The translations under genes were made by a program, and so were the position numbers. A stretch of 64,000 nucleotides of DNA from Hyphomonadaceae bacterium (lineage in GTDB: Bacteria > Pseudomonadota > Alphaproteobacteria > Caulobacterales > Hyphomonadaceae): contig JANQQC010000011.1 of assembly GCA_028285145.1 (NCBI GenBank), positions 39,591 to 103,590 on the forward strand, given 5' to 3'. The first letter of the stretch is position 1; every line of letters starts with the position of its first letter. The notes beneath the pieces are model-generated. The model was given only the letters and a program-made list of their open reading frames with translations. It made no database searches and was not told where the DNA came from. Shown one piece after another: positions 8,814 to 18,819 of the stretch.

Positions 8814-9382
8814 AGCACCACTTCCCGGCTCGCGGTAAATCCCGCCTCACCATGAATCGCGGCAATTACAGCCCCGCCACTCGCCCGATGGCCGGCAATC
8901 AACTCCAGCAGCAGGTCGCGCCCATTGGTATCGAGCGCAGAAAACGGCTCATCCAACAGCCAGACCGGCCGGTCGACCAATAGCAGCCGCCCCAGCGCCG
9001 TACGCCGCCTCTGACCGGCAGACAACAAAGCTGCTGGAACATCCTTTGGCCGGGTAAGCCCCATCCGCTCAATCACAGGGTCGGTGGCTCCGCCGCCCCA
9101 GGCGCGCGCCCAAAGGCTGAGATGCTCAACGGGGCTTTCATGCGGCTTCAAACCGTCCCGGTGACCGAGCCAGTGCACCTCGGCGGCACGGGTGACATCC
9201 CCGGCCGCTGGCTGGGTCAGCCCCGCCAGAATGCGCAGGAGAGTAGTCTTGCCGGCACCATTTGAGCCCCGCAAAACAATCGCCTCGCCGGGCTTCGCGA
9301 AAAGCGAGACCTCCCCAAACAGCACCCGAGCGCCCCGGATCATGCCAAGACCGTTGGCAGATATCAGGTTTTCGTCGTTCAA
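8810..9382 (-). CDS. ccmA: Haem exporter ATPase CcmA
   Basis: ABC ATPase that powers release of haem-loaded CcmE. The 190 residues contain Walker A GSNGAGKT (39-46), the signature LSAGQ (120-124), Walker B VWLLDE (140-145) and the switch His in AIHGE. It is the first gene of the minus-strand operon ccmA-B-C-D-G and is divergent from acnA across about 105 bases. Confidence 0.95.
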   Translation of the reverse strand: MNDENLISANGLGMIRGARVLFGEVSLFAKPGEAIVLRGSNGAGKTTLLRILAGLTQPAAGDVTRAAEVHWLGHRDGLKPHESPVEHLSLWARAWGGGATDPVIERMGLTRPKDVPAALLSAGQRRRTALGRLLLVDRPVWLLDEPFSALDTNGRDLLLELIAGHRASGGAVIAAIHGEAGFTASREVVL

Positions 9383-9487
9383 ATCGTCCCACCTGCGACC
9401 AATACAACGCCGCCGATCAATTGCGCGGCCGCGCCCCGCCCTATATGAGCATCACAAGAAATCAAAAATACAAATGAGGTCATGCCC

Positions 9488-12232
9488 ATGCCGTCCCTCG
9501 ACAGCTTCAAGTCGCGCCGCACACTCACCGTCGGCGACAAGTCCTACACCTACTACTCCCTTGAAGCCGCAGGTGAAAACGGCCTTGGCGATGTGTCGCG
9601 CCTTCCCGCCTCTCTCAAGGTGCTCCTGGAAAACTTGCTGCGCCATGAAGATGGCTCATCGGTAACGAAAGAAGACATTCAGGCCATGGCTGCCTGGCTG
9701 ACCAATAAGGGCAGCGCCAGCCACGAGATCGCTTACCGACCGGCCCGGGTTCTGATGCAGGATTTCACCGGCGTTCCAGCCGTTGTCGATCTGGCCGCCA
9801 TGCGCGACGCTGCGCAGAATCTCGGCGCAGAAGCCAGCGCGATCAACCCGCAAGTGCCCGTTGATCTCGTCATCGACCATTCAGTTATGGTCGATTATTT
9901 CGCAGGCCCCGACAGCTTCAAGAAAAACGTCGAACGCGAATATGAGCGCAATGGCGAGCGCTATGAGTTCCTGCGCTGGGGCTCGTCTGCCTTCGAAAAC
10001 TTCCGCGTTGTCCCACCCGGCACAGGCATCTGCCACCAGGTGAACCTCGAATATCTCGCGCAGACCGTCTGGACGAAGGACGAAAACGGCGAAACCATCG
10101 CGTATCCGGACACCTGCGTCGGAACCGACAGCCACACCACCATGATCAACGGCCTGTCCGTCCTGGGCTGGGGCGTCGGCGGTATCGAGGCCGAAGCAGC
10201 GATGCTCGGTCAGCCCGTCTCCATGCTGATTCCGGAAGTCATCGGCTTCAAGCTGACCGGCAAGCTGCAGGAAGGCGTGACAGCCACCGACCTCGTTCTC
10301 GTCGTGGTCGACATGCTTCGCCAGAAGGGCGTTGTCGGCAAGTTCGTCGAATTCTTTGGCGAGGGCCTCGCCAATCTGACCCTCGAAGACGAAGCGACAA
10401 TCTCCAATATGGCTCCGGAGTACGGAGCGACTTGCGGCTTCTTCCCGGTCGATGATGAAACTCTGTCCTATCTGAAGGAAACGGGGCGCGATCCAGATCG
10501 CGTGGCGCTTGTCGAAGCCTATGCCAAGGCACAGGGTTACTGGCGTCCCGACATGGCGGACCCGGTCTACACCGATACGCTGGAGCTCGATCTCGGGGCG
10601 GTCGAACCGTCGATCGCCGGACCGAAACGCCCGCAGGACCGCGTTCTCCTGAGCGAAGCCGCCCCAGCTTTTGCCCAGGCGGTGTCTGACATCCGCGCAG
10701 CAACCACGCAGAAAGTCACCGAAGCCGCCAAGCAGCGCTTCGACAATGAGGGCGGCGAACAGCTTGACCCCTATCCTTACTGGAGTGTCGAAGGCGAAGA
10801 CTTCCAGATCCATGACGGCTCGATCGTGATCGCCGCCATCACCTCTTGCACCAACACATCCAACCCATCGGTGATGCTTGCCGCCGGGCTCGTGGCGCGC
10901 AATGCGCATGCCCGCGGCCTGAAGGTGAAGCCATGGGTCAAGACATCCCTCGCCCCCGGCAGTCAGGTTGTCACCGACTATCTGGAGCGCGCCGGCCTGC
11001 AGGACGATCTCGACGCGCTCGGCTTCAACCTCGTCGGATACGGTTGCACGACCTGCATCGGCAATTCCGGCCCGCTGCCCGCCAACATTTCAAAAGCGAT
11101 CAATGACAATGATCTTGTTGCCGCCTCGGTTCTGTCCGGCAACCGGAACTTTGAGGGCCGCATCAGTCAGGACGTTCAGGCGAACTATCTCGCCTCCCCG
11201 CCACTGGTCGTGGCCTATGCGCTCGCCGGAGACATGCATATCGACATTACGACCGAGCCGCTGGGCGAGGATCAGGATGGCAATCCCGTATATCTCAAGG
11301 ACATCTGGCCTTCGAGCCAAGAGATCGCCGAAGTCATGCGCGAAGCGGTCACGCCGGAAATGTTCTCCGCACGCTATGCCGACGTGTTCAAGGGCGACGA
11401 GCGCTGGCAGGCCATCGAGGTCAGCGGCGGCAAGACCTATTCCTGGCCACCCGGCTCGACCTATGTGCAAAACCCACCTTACTTCGAAGGCATGACGTTC
11501 GACGTTGATGCCCCGGGCGACATCCAGAACGCCCGGATCATGGGCCTGTTTGCTGACTCCATCACCACCGACCACATCTCGCCAGCCGGCGCGATCAAGG
11601 CTGACAGCCCGGCCGGCCGCTACCTGAACGAGCATCAGGTGCCCGTGCTGGACTTCAACTCCTACGGCTCGCGACGCGGCAATCATCAGGTGATGATGCG
11701 CGGCACGTTCGCCAATATCCGGATCAAGAACCAGATGGTGCCGGGCACCGAAGGCGGTGTCACAATTCATCACCCATCCGGCGACCAGATGGACATTTAC
11801 GACGCGGCGATGCGCTACAAGGATGATGGCGTGCCGCTCGTTGTTTTCGCCGGCGATCAATACGGCACAGGCTCATCCCGGGACTGGGCGGCAAAGGGCA
11901 CCATCCTGCTTGGTGCAAAAGCGGTCATCGCTGGCAGCTTCGAGCGGATTCACCGATCGAACCTGATCGGCATGGGTGTGCTGCCCCTTCAGTTTGCCGA
12001 GGGCGAAAGCTGGGAGTCGCTTGGGCTCACCGGCAATGAGCAGGTCACCATTGAAGGCATCGGCGACATCAAGCCCCGCCAGACGCTGGAGATCCGCATC
12101 GAAACGGCTGATGGCGAAGTGAAGACGGCCAATACCGTCGTGCGCATCGATACCGACAATGAGCTGGAATATTACCGCAATGGCGGCATTCTCCACTATG
12201 TACTGCGCAATCTCGCCAAAGAGGCCAGCTGA
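9488..12232 (+). CDS. acnA: Aconitate hydratase AcnA
   Basis: TCA-cycle enzyme interconverting citrate and isocitrate through a [4Fe-4S] cluster. The 914 residues match the AcnA/IRP1 length. Cluster ligands are Cys454 (TSCTNTSNP), Cys520 and Cys523 ([12 protein letters not shown]), with the same 66 and 3 residue spacing as E. coli AcnA. The swivel domain carries [16 protein letters not shown]. The ATG at 9488 is preferred over the one at 9482 because the GAGGT ribosome-binding site ends at 9480, leaving 7 bases to 9488 and only 1 to 9482. Its position next to ccmA is common in alphaproteobacteria. Confidence 0.96.
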   Translation: MPSLDSFKSRRTLTVGDKSYTYYSLEAAGENGLGDVSRLPASLKVLLENLLRHEDGSSVTKEDIQAMAAWLTNKGSASHEIAYRPARVLMQDFTGVPAVVDLAAMRDAAQNLGAEASAINPQVPVDLVIDHSVMVDYFAGPDSFKKNVEREYERNGERYEFLRWGSSAFENFRVVPPGTGICHQVNLEYLAQTVWTKDENGETIAYPDTCVGTDSHTTMINGLSVLGWGVGGIEAEAAMLGQPVSMLIPEVIGFKLTGKLQEGVTATDLVLVVVDMLRQKGVVGKFVEFFGEGLANLTLEDEATISNMAPEYGATCGFFPVDDETLSYLKETGRDPDRVALVEAYAKAQGYWRPDMADPVYTDTLELDLGAVEPSIAGPKRPQDRVLLSEAAPAFAQAVSDIRAATTQKVTEAAKQRFDNEGGEQLDPYPYWSVEGEDFQIHDGSIVIAAITSCTNTSNPSVMLAAGLVARNAHARGLKVKPWVKTSLAPGSQVVTDYLERAGLQDDLDALGFNLVGYGCTTCIGNSGPLPANISKAINDNDLVAASVLSGNRNFEGRISQDVQANYLASPPLVVAYALAGDMHIDITTEPLGEDQDGNPVYLKDIWPSSQEIAEVMREAVTPEMFSARYADVFKGDERWQAIEVSGGKTYSWPPGSTYVQNPPYFEGMTFDVDAPGDIQNARIMGLFADSITTDHISPAGAIKADSPAGRYLNEHQVPVLDFNSYGSRRGNHQVMMRGTFANIRIKNQMVPGTEGGVTIHHPSGDQMDIYDAAMRYKDDGVPLVVFAGDQYGTGSSRDWAAKGTILLGAKAVIAGSFERIHRSNLIGMGVLPLQFAEGESWESLGLTGNEQVTIEGIGDIKPRQTLEIRIETADGEVKTANTVVRIDTDNELEYYRNGGILHYVLRNLAKEAS

Positions 12233-12294
12233 CGCTGCGTCTCCTCACAGCCTGTTGATTGGGGTGTCAGAGACGCCGTCGCTAAGTAAGCCGC

Positions 12295-12921
12295 ATGAAA
12301 CGCGCTTTTGCCGCCTTGATCACACTCATTGCGTCTGCGGCCGCCCTCCCGGCGGTGGCGCAACCGATTGTTGTTGAGGTCTTTGCAAACCAGAATTGCG
12401 CGGCCTGCCCGAAAGCCCATGCTAATATGGCTAAGATCGACGCGGCCCGCGACGATGTGCTGATCCTGACATGGTCTGTCGACTATTGGGATTATCTCGG
12501 CGCACCGGATCCGATGGCGCTACCAGAAGCGAACGCCCGTCAGGCGGCCTATGCTGAACGCTTCGGCCTGCGCGGCCCCTACACGCCGCAAACGGTCTAT
12601 GACGGCGCGGTGCAATGCCCCGGCAACAAGATACGCCAGGTCAACCGGCAGTTGGAGCGCCGCGCGAAAACTCCGCTGCCATTGTCTTTTGTCTCTGGCG
12701 AAGACGGCACGTTCACACTTAGCGGCGAAACAGACGCCGCTGTTGATGTCCGGCTCATTCACATCGCCGACATTCCAGGCATGCCCATGGTGAATCCGGT
12801 CCTCGCCGTCGATACGATGGACACGGACCTCCCCCTTGCCCCCACCTGCGAAGGCCGCTGCGTCCTCGTCGCGCAGGCTCCAGGCTACGGAGAAATCAAG
12901 GCGGCAGCCTGGGTGCAGTAG
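12295..12921 (+). CDS. DUF1223 secreted thioredoxin-like protein
   Basis: A 208-residue exported protein of the DUF1223 family, which has a thioredoxin-like fold and unknown substrate. A signal peptide covers residues 1-22 (cleavage likely after AVA). A CxxC pair follows at Cys35-Ala-Ala-Cys38 (NQNCAACPKAHANM), with the family block LTWSVDYWDYLGAPDP. Further cysteines (CPGNK, CEGRC) suggest structural disulfides. It lies 62 bases after acnA on the same strand but has no obvious functional link to it. Confidence 0.88.
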   Translation: MKRAFAALITLIASAAALPAVAQPIVVEVFANQNCAACPKAHANMAKIDAARDDVLILTWSVDYWDYLGAPDPMALPEANARQAAYAERFGLRGPYTPQTVYDGAVQCPGNKIRQVNRQLERRAKTPLPLSFVSGEDGTFTLSGETDAAVDVRLIHIADIPGMPMVNPVLAVDTMDTDLPLAPTCEGRCVLVAQAPGYGEIKAAAWVQ

Positions 12922-12925
12922 CGGC

Positions 12926-14386
12926 TCAAGACGCCTGACCCAGTTCAGGACCCGCGGCCTTTGAGGGCTCAGCGCGTTCGGACGTTTCCTCCGGCTGAGG
13001 CTCAGTCGCATCTCCCGCCTCACTCTCCGCGCTACCGGAAAGAATCCGGCACAGCACAAGATCGCCTGTGACATTCACCGATGTCCGCGCCATGTCGAGA
13101 ATCCGGTCGACACCCATGACAAGAGGCAGTCCGGTCAGCGGGACGCCAAAGCTCATCGCTGTCGCCGACAGGATAGCGATGCTTGCGCCCGGCGCAGCAG
13201 GAGCACCGATCGAGGCTCCGGTCAGCGTCACCATGATCAGCGCGATATCAGCGAGCGACAACGGCGCTCCGGCAATGTCGGCCAGGAAGATGATCGCAAC
13301 CGATTGATAAAGCGCCGTACCTGCCATGTTGACGGTAGACGCCAGCGGTACGACGGCCCCGGCAAGAGAACGCGGTGTGCCGAGCTTGTCGACAGCGGTC
13401 TTCATGGTGAGTGGCATGACCGCCGCCGAGCTCGACGTGGAGAAGGCCAGAAGCTGAACCGGCCCGACCGCGCGCAGGAACCTCAGCGGATTCATCCGGC
13501 CAAGCACGGCGACAATCAAGATATAGAGCAGGAGCAGCGCGAACAGCCCGGCCAGCACAACAGCGCAGTAGACCGCGAGGTTGGCAAGCGTTGAAAGACC
13601 ATTGGCGGAGATGGTCTGGGCCATCAGCCCGAACACTGCGAGCGGGGCGAACCGCATCGCCGTCCGGATGACCGTCATGCTCACTTCCAGCACCGCATCG
13701 GCAAGCGCGACGATGGGCCGGGTCAACTCTTTCTTGTCGGCGCTGATCATCGAAATGCCGACGAATATCGAGAACACGACAATGGCGAGCATGTCCTGTT
13801 CGAGCATGGAGGCGGTAATGTTCTGGGGGATCAGACCCGTGATCATATCGGGCAGGTCCCTGGTAATCCCTTCCAGCGCGGATGGCGCAGGTTCGCTCAG
13901 CCCAACCGTTTCGGGCTTCAGGCTGGGAATCGACGGAGCCGTCTGGTCAAGCGACCGGCCGGGCCGGATGGTCCGGGCCAGCGCCACACCGATGAAGGCG
14001 GCGGCCGCCGTCGTCAGCAGCACAAAGCCGATCAGTTTGCGCCCAACCGCCTTGAGGGCGTCTCCGCCGCCAGCCCCTGCAATCCCGAGAATAATGGAGC
14101 TCGCCGCAAGCGGGATGATCACCATGCGGATCAGCGCGAGAAAGAGATTGCCCGGTAGCGCCAGCCAGTCGCCGGCGATGTCAGCGTCGGACCTGGAGAC
14201 AAGCGACAGGTCGGGCCCGAGCAACGCCCCTGCCCCGATGCCCAGCACGAGCGCGATGATCACCTGCAGCCAGAGCCGCCCTTTGACGAGTACATCCAGA
14301 CGCCGATTCATCCGGTTGTAGATGAACCTTGGTCGCCTTTTGCGAGGTGGCGTGGGCGTGTCGGTCATGAACAAGTCTTTGCTCAT
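12926..14386 (-). CDS. Dicarboxylate/amino acid:cation symporter (DAACS family)
   Basis: Na+- or H+-coupled importer of C4-dicarboxylates or acidic amino acids. The 486 residues have about eight membrane helices and two re-entrant hairpins. The serine-rich hairpin is FSTSSSAAVMPLT and the second core motif is STVNMAGTALYQ. The cytoplasmic N-terminus is basic, and a roughly 45-residue acidic, Pro/Glu-rich C-terminal tail is an extension. The start at 14386 has an AAAGGG ribosome-binding site about 8 bases upstream; the in-frame ATG at 14368 has none. Confidence 0.92.
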   Translation of the reverse strand: MSKDLFMTDTPTPPRKRRPRFIYNRMNRRLDVLVKGRLWLQVIIALVLGIGAGALLGPDLSLVSRSDADIAGDWLALPGNLFLALIRMVIIPLAASSIILGIAGAGGGDALKAVGRKLIGFVLLTTAAAAFIGVALARTIRPGRSLDQTAPSIPSLKPETVGLSEPAPSALEGITRDLPDMITGLIPQNITASMLEQDMLAIVVFSIFVGISMISADKKELTRPIVALADAVLEVSMTVIRTAMRFAPLAVFGLMAQTISANGLSTLANLAVYCAVVLAGLFALLLLYILIVAVLGRMNPLRFLRAVGPVQLLAFSTSSSAAVMPLTMKTAVDKLGTPRSLAGAVVPLASTVNMAGTALYQSVAIIFLADIAGAPLSLADIALIMVTLTGASIGAPAAPGASIAILSATAMSFGVPLTGLPLVMGVDRILDMARTSVNVTGDLVLCRILSGSAESEAGDATEPQPEETSERAEPSKAAGPELGQAS

Positions 14387-14458
14387 CGGAACGCCCTTTC
14401 AGCAATCCGTAAAACCACGGGCAAGGGGACAAAAAAGCCCGGTCTGCACATCGCAAAT

Positions 14459-15298
14459 TCAGGCCAGGTTTTGGGGCCTCGGATAGCACGTCAGCTGAGA
14501 CGCGCCCCGCGCAATCAGGCGACCGGCCCGGTCACGGATTTCGCCTTCCGCCGCGATGAAGCCATCCTCGGCGAGATCGGCACGGGTCTTCAGATAAAGC
14601 CAGTCCTCCGCCGTGCTGGTGCGATGGAAGCGGTAATAGAAATCAAGGTTTGGCGCGATCCATGGTGAGCCTTCCGACGTCGGATGCGCCGGATAGGTTG
14701 CGAGCCACGCATAGGTGTCAATCAGAACAAAGATCCGCGCAGCGTCGACAAACGCATCTTCATGGCGCGCCGTCGGGCTGAAACGGTAGAAGCCGGAGAT
14801 CTCCGGCTCGCTCACAGGCGCATCATGGGAATGCGGCAGCGGATCGATGGGGCGATGGCCGAGCCGTTCCAGAAATGGAAAGACGGGCTCGTCGGGATAC
14901 ACGTCGCGATAAGGCCGCAGCGTTTCCGGATCTGGCAGACCGGACACACTGGAATAGTCATGGGCCATGCCTGGCGCGCTCTGCGCGCTTACCCAGACCT
15001 GCGCGGTCATGATCAGCTGCTCGTCCTGCTCCATGTCGACGCGCAACGCTTCGGTCCGCTTTCCGCCGCGCAGCGACTGAACCTTGATCTGCACGGGCGC
15101 GAATGTCGCGCGGTTGAGAAACTGGCAGGCAAAACTGACAGGCCGTGGAAACGCGGTCGCCTCTCCGGCAGCACGCAACGCAAGCGCGGACAGGAAGCCG
15201 CCAGAAGGGCCCCACAAGGCCCAGCTCTCATGCAGATTGGCGGTCCAGCTGACATCGCCATTATTGGCGAGCGTCGTCGCCTCGACGAAATCATCCAT
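14459..15298 (-). CDS. Double-hotdog acyl-CoA thioesterase (TesB-like)
   Basis: A 279-residue protein with two hotdog halves, as in TesB-type acyl-CoA thioesterases that hydrolyse acyl-CoA to fatty acid and CoA. The first half has WALWGPSGGFLSALALRAAGEA and RPVSFACQFLNRATF; the second has WIAPNLDFYYRFHR and a closing GRLIARGASQLTCYPR strand. The ATG at 15298 is preferred because GGAGG lies 8 bases upstream; the ATG at 15313 lacks a site. It precedes the TetR gene on the same strand, so acyl-CoA metabolism may relate to that regulator. The substrate range is unknown. Confidence 0.85.
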   Translation of the reverse strand: MDDFVEATTLANNGDVSWTANLHESWALWGPSGGFLSALALRAAGEATAFPRPVSFACQFLNRATFAPVQIKVQSLRGGKRTEALRVDMEQDEQLIMTAQVWVSAQSAPGMAHDYSSVSGLPDPETLRPYRDVYPDEPVFPFLERLGHRPIDPLPHSHDAPVSEPEISGFYRFSPTARHEDAFVDAARIFVLIDTYAWLATYPAHPTSEGSPWIAPNLDFYYRFHRTSTAEDWLYLKTRADLAEDGFIAAEGEIRDRAGRLIARGASQLTCYPRPQNLA

Positions 15299-15370
15299 GA
15301 TCGGGGCCTCCATTGATGGCCTAATGCCATGGCAGCCCGCTTAAAAACAGAGGCAACAATGCGGTGCCGC

Positions 15371-16036
15371 CTACCCCAGCCGGATGCTTCCCACACTGAT
15401 CACCTGTTCGATCATGTCCTCGGCGATGGCGGCATCGATCTGGCGGTCGAGGATCAGCATAGCGAGACCGTGGATCAGCGCCCAGGCGCGCAGGGCACCG
15501 GCAAAGCGTTCGGCTTCGCTCGCATGGGGCGGTGAGAGGAACTCGACAGCATCGCGGAGCAAAGCGGCGGATGAGCCTTCCGGGCTCTCCTCAAAGGGAT
15601 TGGCGTCGACAGGGATCGCGGAAAAGATCAGGCGAAACAAGTGAGGCCTGCGTATCGCAAAGCGCACATAAGCCTGCCCGCTTGCCGCTAGCGCCGCCGG
15701 GCTACCAGCCTCGGCAGCGGCTGTCTGTTCGGCCGCCAACATCTTCAGACCTTTCGCGGCGAGCGCCCGCAGCAGCGAGTCCTTGTTCGGAAAGTGTCTG
15801 TAGATCGCTGGCGCGCTCACCCCGATCTCCCGGGCAAGATCGCGCAGGCTCAGCGCATCCGCCTCCTGTGTCTCAAGGTGCGTTAGCCCGGCCTGAATAA
15901 GCGCCGACCGCAGGTCGCCATGATGGTAGCCGCGCTTGACCGCGCTGCCACGGCCAACCCCGGCTCTGCGTGGTTTGGCGGGCCCAGCGTCTCCGGGCTC
16001 CACATTTTCGTTGACGGGGGTCGGTTTCGATGCCAT
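15371..16036 (-). CDS. TetR/AcrR-family transcriptional regulator
   Basis: A 221-residue repressor-type regulator. After a basic, disordered lead, residues about 36-82 form the TetR DNA-binding domain (YHHGDLRSALIQAGL, then LSLRDLAREIGVSAPAIYRHFPNKDSLLRALA). The rest is the helical ligand-binding domain. The start at 16036 is chosen because the longer frame runs through the intergenic operator. A perfect palindrome sits immediately upstream, and the carotenoid oxygenase gene faces away 77 bases further on, so autoregulation and control of the oxygenase are likely. The ligand may be an acyl-CoA or an apocarotenoid-like compound (inference). Confidence 0.92.
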   Translation of the reverse strand: MASKPTPVNENVEPGDAGPAKPRRAGVGRGSAVKRGYHHGDLRSALIQAGLTHLETQEADALSLRDLAREIGVSAPAIYRHFPNKDSLLRALAAKGLKMLAAEQTAAAEAGSPAALAASGQAYVRFAIRRPHLFRLIFSAIPVDANPFEESPEGSSAALLRDAVEFLSPPHASEAERFAGALRAWALIHGLAMLILDRQIDAAIAEDMIEQVISVGSIRLG

Positions 16037-16051
16037 GTTTACAGCGTAAAC
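16037..16051. promoter_or_regulatory. Putative TetR operator
   Basis: The sequence GTTTACAGCGTAAAC is a perfect inverted repeat, 6-base arms around AGC. It abuts the TetR start codon and lies in the divergent region before the carotenoid oxygenase gene. TetR proteins classically bind such short palindromes in their own divergent promoters. Confidence 0.7.
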
Positions 16052-16113
16052 TTCATTGTTTGGAAAGACAAGCGCCGGTATTGGCGCGTCACAAAAAAAC
16101 TGGGGGAACAACC

Positions 16114-17502
16114 ATGGCAGACGGTAACACGAGCGTAATCGAGGCGGACGACCGCCCTCATCCCTTCCTCTCTGGCGTTCACACACCGATGAGTGAAGAG
16201 CTGACACTTGAAGACCTGTCTGTCACTGGCGAAATCCCGCAAGAGCTGAACGGGCGCTATATGCGCATCGGGCCAAACCCGGCGGCACCGCCCAATCCTG
16301 CCAAGTATCACTGGTTTGCCGGCGACGGCATGGTCCACGGCCTACGCCTGAAAGACGGCAAGGCACTCTGGTATCGCAATCGCTGGGTCCGCTCCAAATC
16401 CGTCAGCAAGACTCTCGGTGAAGAGCCCGCCCCCGGTCCGCGTAGCCCACTCGGCGATAATGCCAACACCAATGTGCTCGCTCATGCCGGCGACACCTGG
16501 GCTTTGGTCGAGGCCGGTGCCTTCCCAGTCCGGCTGACCGAAACGCTGGAAACCGTTGCGCATGATCCCTTCGGTGGAACGCTTGAAAGCTCTTTCACCG
16601 CCCACCCGCACAAGGATCCGGACACCGGAGAACTGCACGCCATCTGCTATTATGGACCGGACGTCACGAAGATCCGGCACGTCGTCGTCGGCACGGACGG
16701 CAAAGTCATTCGCGAAGAGCCGATCACCGTTCAGGACGGCCCCTCTATCCATGACTGCATGATCACCGAAAACTATGTGATCATCCTCGACCTGCCGGTC
16801 ACGATCTCTTTTGAAGCGCTTCAGGCTGGAGCCGGCTTCCCTTATCGCTGGAACCCTGAACACCCGGCCCGGGTCGGACTACTGCCAAAGACCGGAACCG
16901 ATGAAGATGTCATCTGGTGCGAGGTCGAGCCCTGCTACGTCTTCCATCCCTGCAATGCCTACGAGACCGAAGACGGCAGCGTGGTCATGCATGCCTGCGT
17001 CCATGACACGATGTTCGCCGGCTCCAAGAAAGGCCCGAGCTCGGACAAAACACCGTTCGAGCGCTGGACCATCCATCCTAACGCGCGCAGCGTTGCGCGG
17101 ACCGTTCTCGACGAAGCCTCGCAGGAGTTTCCTCGTCCCGACGAGCGCTTCATGGGCAAACCCTATCGCTACGCCTTCACCATGGCCCTGCCTGCGGGCG
17201 AGGAAGCACTGACGGAGGGCCAGACCCGTCTCTATAAGCACGACCTCGAAAACGGCACGCGCGAAGTGCACGACTTTGGCCAAGGCCGCGTAGCTGGTGA
17301 ATTCGTCTTCATTCCGCGCAGCGATGATGCGCGCGAAGGCGAAGGCTGGATGATGGGTCTTGTCGTCGACGCCAATAATGACACGACTGATCTCGTCATC
17401 CTCGATGCGATGAATTTCTCAGGCAAGCCTGTCGCCAGCGTTCACATCCCGCACCGCGTGCCGCCCGGCTTCCACGGCAACTGGGCACCCGAAGGAGCTT
17501 AA
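16114..17502 (+). CDS. Carotenoid oxygenase / lignostilbene dioxygenase family
   Basis: Non-haem Fe(II) oxygenase that cleaves a double bond in carotenoids, apocarotenoids or stilbenes. The 462 residues form the seven-bladed propeller family. Candidate ligand histidines lie in FTAHPHKDP, SIHDCMITENY, FHPCNAYE and the C-terminal FHGNWAPEG. The N-terminal signature NGRYMRIGPNPA is present. The ATG at 16114 has a GGGGGAA site 5-10 bases upstream. It is divergent from the TetR gene and convergent with an amidohydrolase. Many bacterial members act on lignostilbene-type aromatics, so the substrate cannot be named. Confidence 0.93.
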   Translation: MADGNTSVIEADDRPHPFLSGVHTPMSEELTLEDLSVTGEIPQELNGRYMRIGPNPAAPPNPAKYHWFAGDGMVHGLRLKDGKALWYRNRWVRSKSVSKTLGEEPAPGPRSPLGDNANTNVLAHAGDTWALVEAGAFPVRLTETLETVAHDPFGGTLESSFTAHPHKDPDTGELHAICYYGPDVTKIRHVVVGTDGKVIREEPITVQDGPSIHDCMITENYVIILDLPVTISFEALQAGAGFPYRWNPEHPARVGLLPKTGTDEDVIWCEVEPCYVFHPCNAYETEDGSVVMHACVHDTMFAGSKKGPSSDKTPFERWTIHPNARSVARTVLDEASQEFPRPDERFMGKPYRYAFTMALPAGEEALTEGQTRLYKHDLENGTREVHDFGQGRVAGEFVFIPRSDDAREGEGWMMGLVVDANNDTTDLVILDAMNFSGKPVASVHIPHRVPPGFHGNWAPEGA

Positions 17503-17510
17503 GCTCCTTT
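17492..17510. terminator. Bidirectional terminator hairpin
   Basis: AAGGAGC-TTAA-GCTCCTTT is a near-perfect palindrome overlapping the oxygenase stop and ending 2 bases before the stop of the convergent amidohydrolase. Short A and T flanks make it usable from both sides. The stem is short (7 bp), so strength is uncertain. Confidence 0.5.
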
Positions 17511-17512
17511 AA

Positions 17513-18694
17513 TCAGGCGTGCACCCGTGCTTCAGGCCAGAGCCGGAGGAAGTTCTCAGTATAGAACTGGGTCTTCACCGGCTCATCATGACCTGACAGG
17601 GACTGTTCGAACTTGCCAATCGGGTCTTTGCCCCCTTCGACATGCGGATAGTCGCTCGAGAAGAGGTAGAGATCCGGGTTGGACTGTTCGATCAGACCGC
17701 CGACATCCTCGATCGGGAACGGGGTGAAGCCCATCTGCGCGGTGAGCTGTTCGGACGGCTTGCGCTCGAACCGGACGGACTCGTCCACACGCGAATAGAT
17801 CCGGCTCACCCAGTCGAGCCGCCGCAGCATTTCCGGCACCCAGCCGGCCCCTAACTCAACGGCCGCCCCCCGCAGGTTCTGATGGCGCTCGAACACACCG
17901 TCGATCAGCAGCATGGAGATGAACGTCTCCGGCACCTGATGCATAACGGCGGCATCTTTCGTGCGGACATTCTCGCCGCCGCCCATCCAGTCGCGCACCG
18001 CCTTGCGGCCATTATTGCTCCAGGCTTTCAGCGCCTGCAGCGGAGAGCCACCGACATGTAGCACGAACGGCACACCGGCTTCGGCAAGCCGGGCCCAGAA
18101 TGGCTCCAGATCGACATGGCCGGGCGCGAAGCCAATCGGCGCGCGATGCGGCACCCAGATCGCTTCCATGCCGGCTTCAAGCGCAAAGTCGAGCTCCTTG
18201 ATCGCGAGTTCCGGCGTGTCGAGCGGGACAACGCCCACCCCCATCAGACGGTCATCATCGGCGCAGAAATCAGACATGTGCCGGTTGTGCGCGCGTGTCG
18301 CGCCATAGCGCAGTTTCGGATCGGTCTTGGAGCTTGGATGAAAGGGCAGCGCCACTGAATGTGTCGCGAAAACGAGCTGTTTTCGGAAGCCCAGCAGATC
18401 CATCGCTTTCGACCGGTCAGAGGCATTGAACGCGCCCAGCGCCTGGATTTCCTTGGCTTCGGCGATCAGAGAGTCGCCCATCTCAATCATCTCGTTCACA
18501 TGAGCGGCCGAATGCTGCCCGCCCTGCTCCATGATCTCGGCGACTTCCTCATCCGTCACGAGAGAGGCGGAATAGCTCACCTCCGGAATATCATCGCGCA
18601 AGTCCGGATCGGCATAGCGTTTGAGGAAATCCGGCAGCTCCATGATGTGGCTGTCGGCGTCGTAGATCGCGCGATTGTCGGGGGCATAGGCCAT
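17513..18694 (-). CDS. Amidohydrolase-family (TIM-barrel) metal-dependent hydrolase
   Basis: A 393-residue protein of the amidohydrolase 2 family (COG2159), which includes decarboxylases and hydrolases acting on aromatic or cyclic acids. The N-terminal metal site appears as the D-x-H variant (IYDADSHIMELPDF). Later conserved elements are FVLHVGGSPL, AVELGAGWVPEMLRRLDW and the barrel-closing YLFSSDYPHVEGGKDP. The start has a textbook AGGAGG site. Placed next to a carotenoid/stilbene oxygenase, it could take part in aromatic catabolism, but that is inference. Confidence 0.88.
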   Translation of the reverse strand: MAYAPDNRAIYDADSHIMELPDFLKRYADPDLRDDIPEVSYSASLVTDEEVAEIMEQGGQHSAAHVNEMIEMGDSLIAEAKEIQALGAFNASDRSKAMDLLGFRKQLVFATHSVALPFHPSSKTDPKLRYGATRAHNRHMSDFCADDDRLMGVGVVPLDTPELAIKELDFALEAGMEAIWVPHRAPIGFAPGHVDLEPFWARLAEAGVPFVLHVGGSPLQALKAWSNNGRKAVRDWMGGGENVRTKDAAVMHQVPETFISMLLIDGVFERHQNLRGAAVELGAGWVPEMLRRLDWVSRIYSRVDESVRFERKPSEQLTAQMGFTPFPIEDVGGLIEQSNPDLYLFSSDYPHVEGGKDPIGKFEQSLSGHDEPVKTQFYTENFLRLWPEARVHA

Positions 18695-18819
18695 GGGGTT
18701 CCTCCTGATGTTTCTTTTTCAGGCAGCCTACGCCCCCGACGCAGCGAACGCCAAGGGCGCGCGTGACAGGGTGATTGATTTGAGAAACACTCACAATCGC
18801 AAACCAAGCAGGCGGACGG

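Noticed and set aside
9881..10909. Minus-strand 342-codon frame
   Set aside because: Opposite acnA; no recognisable domain.
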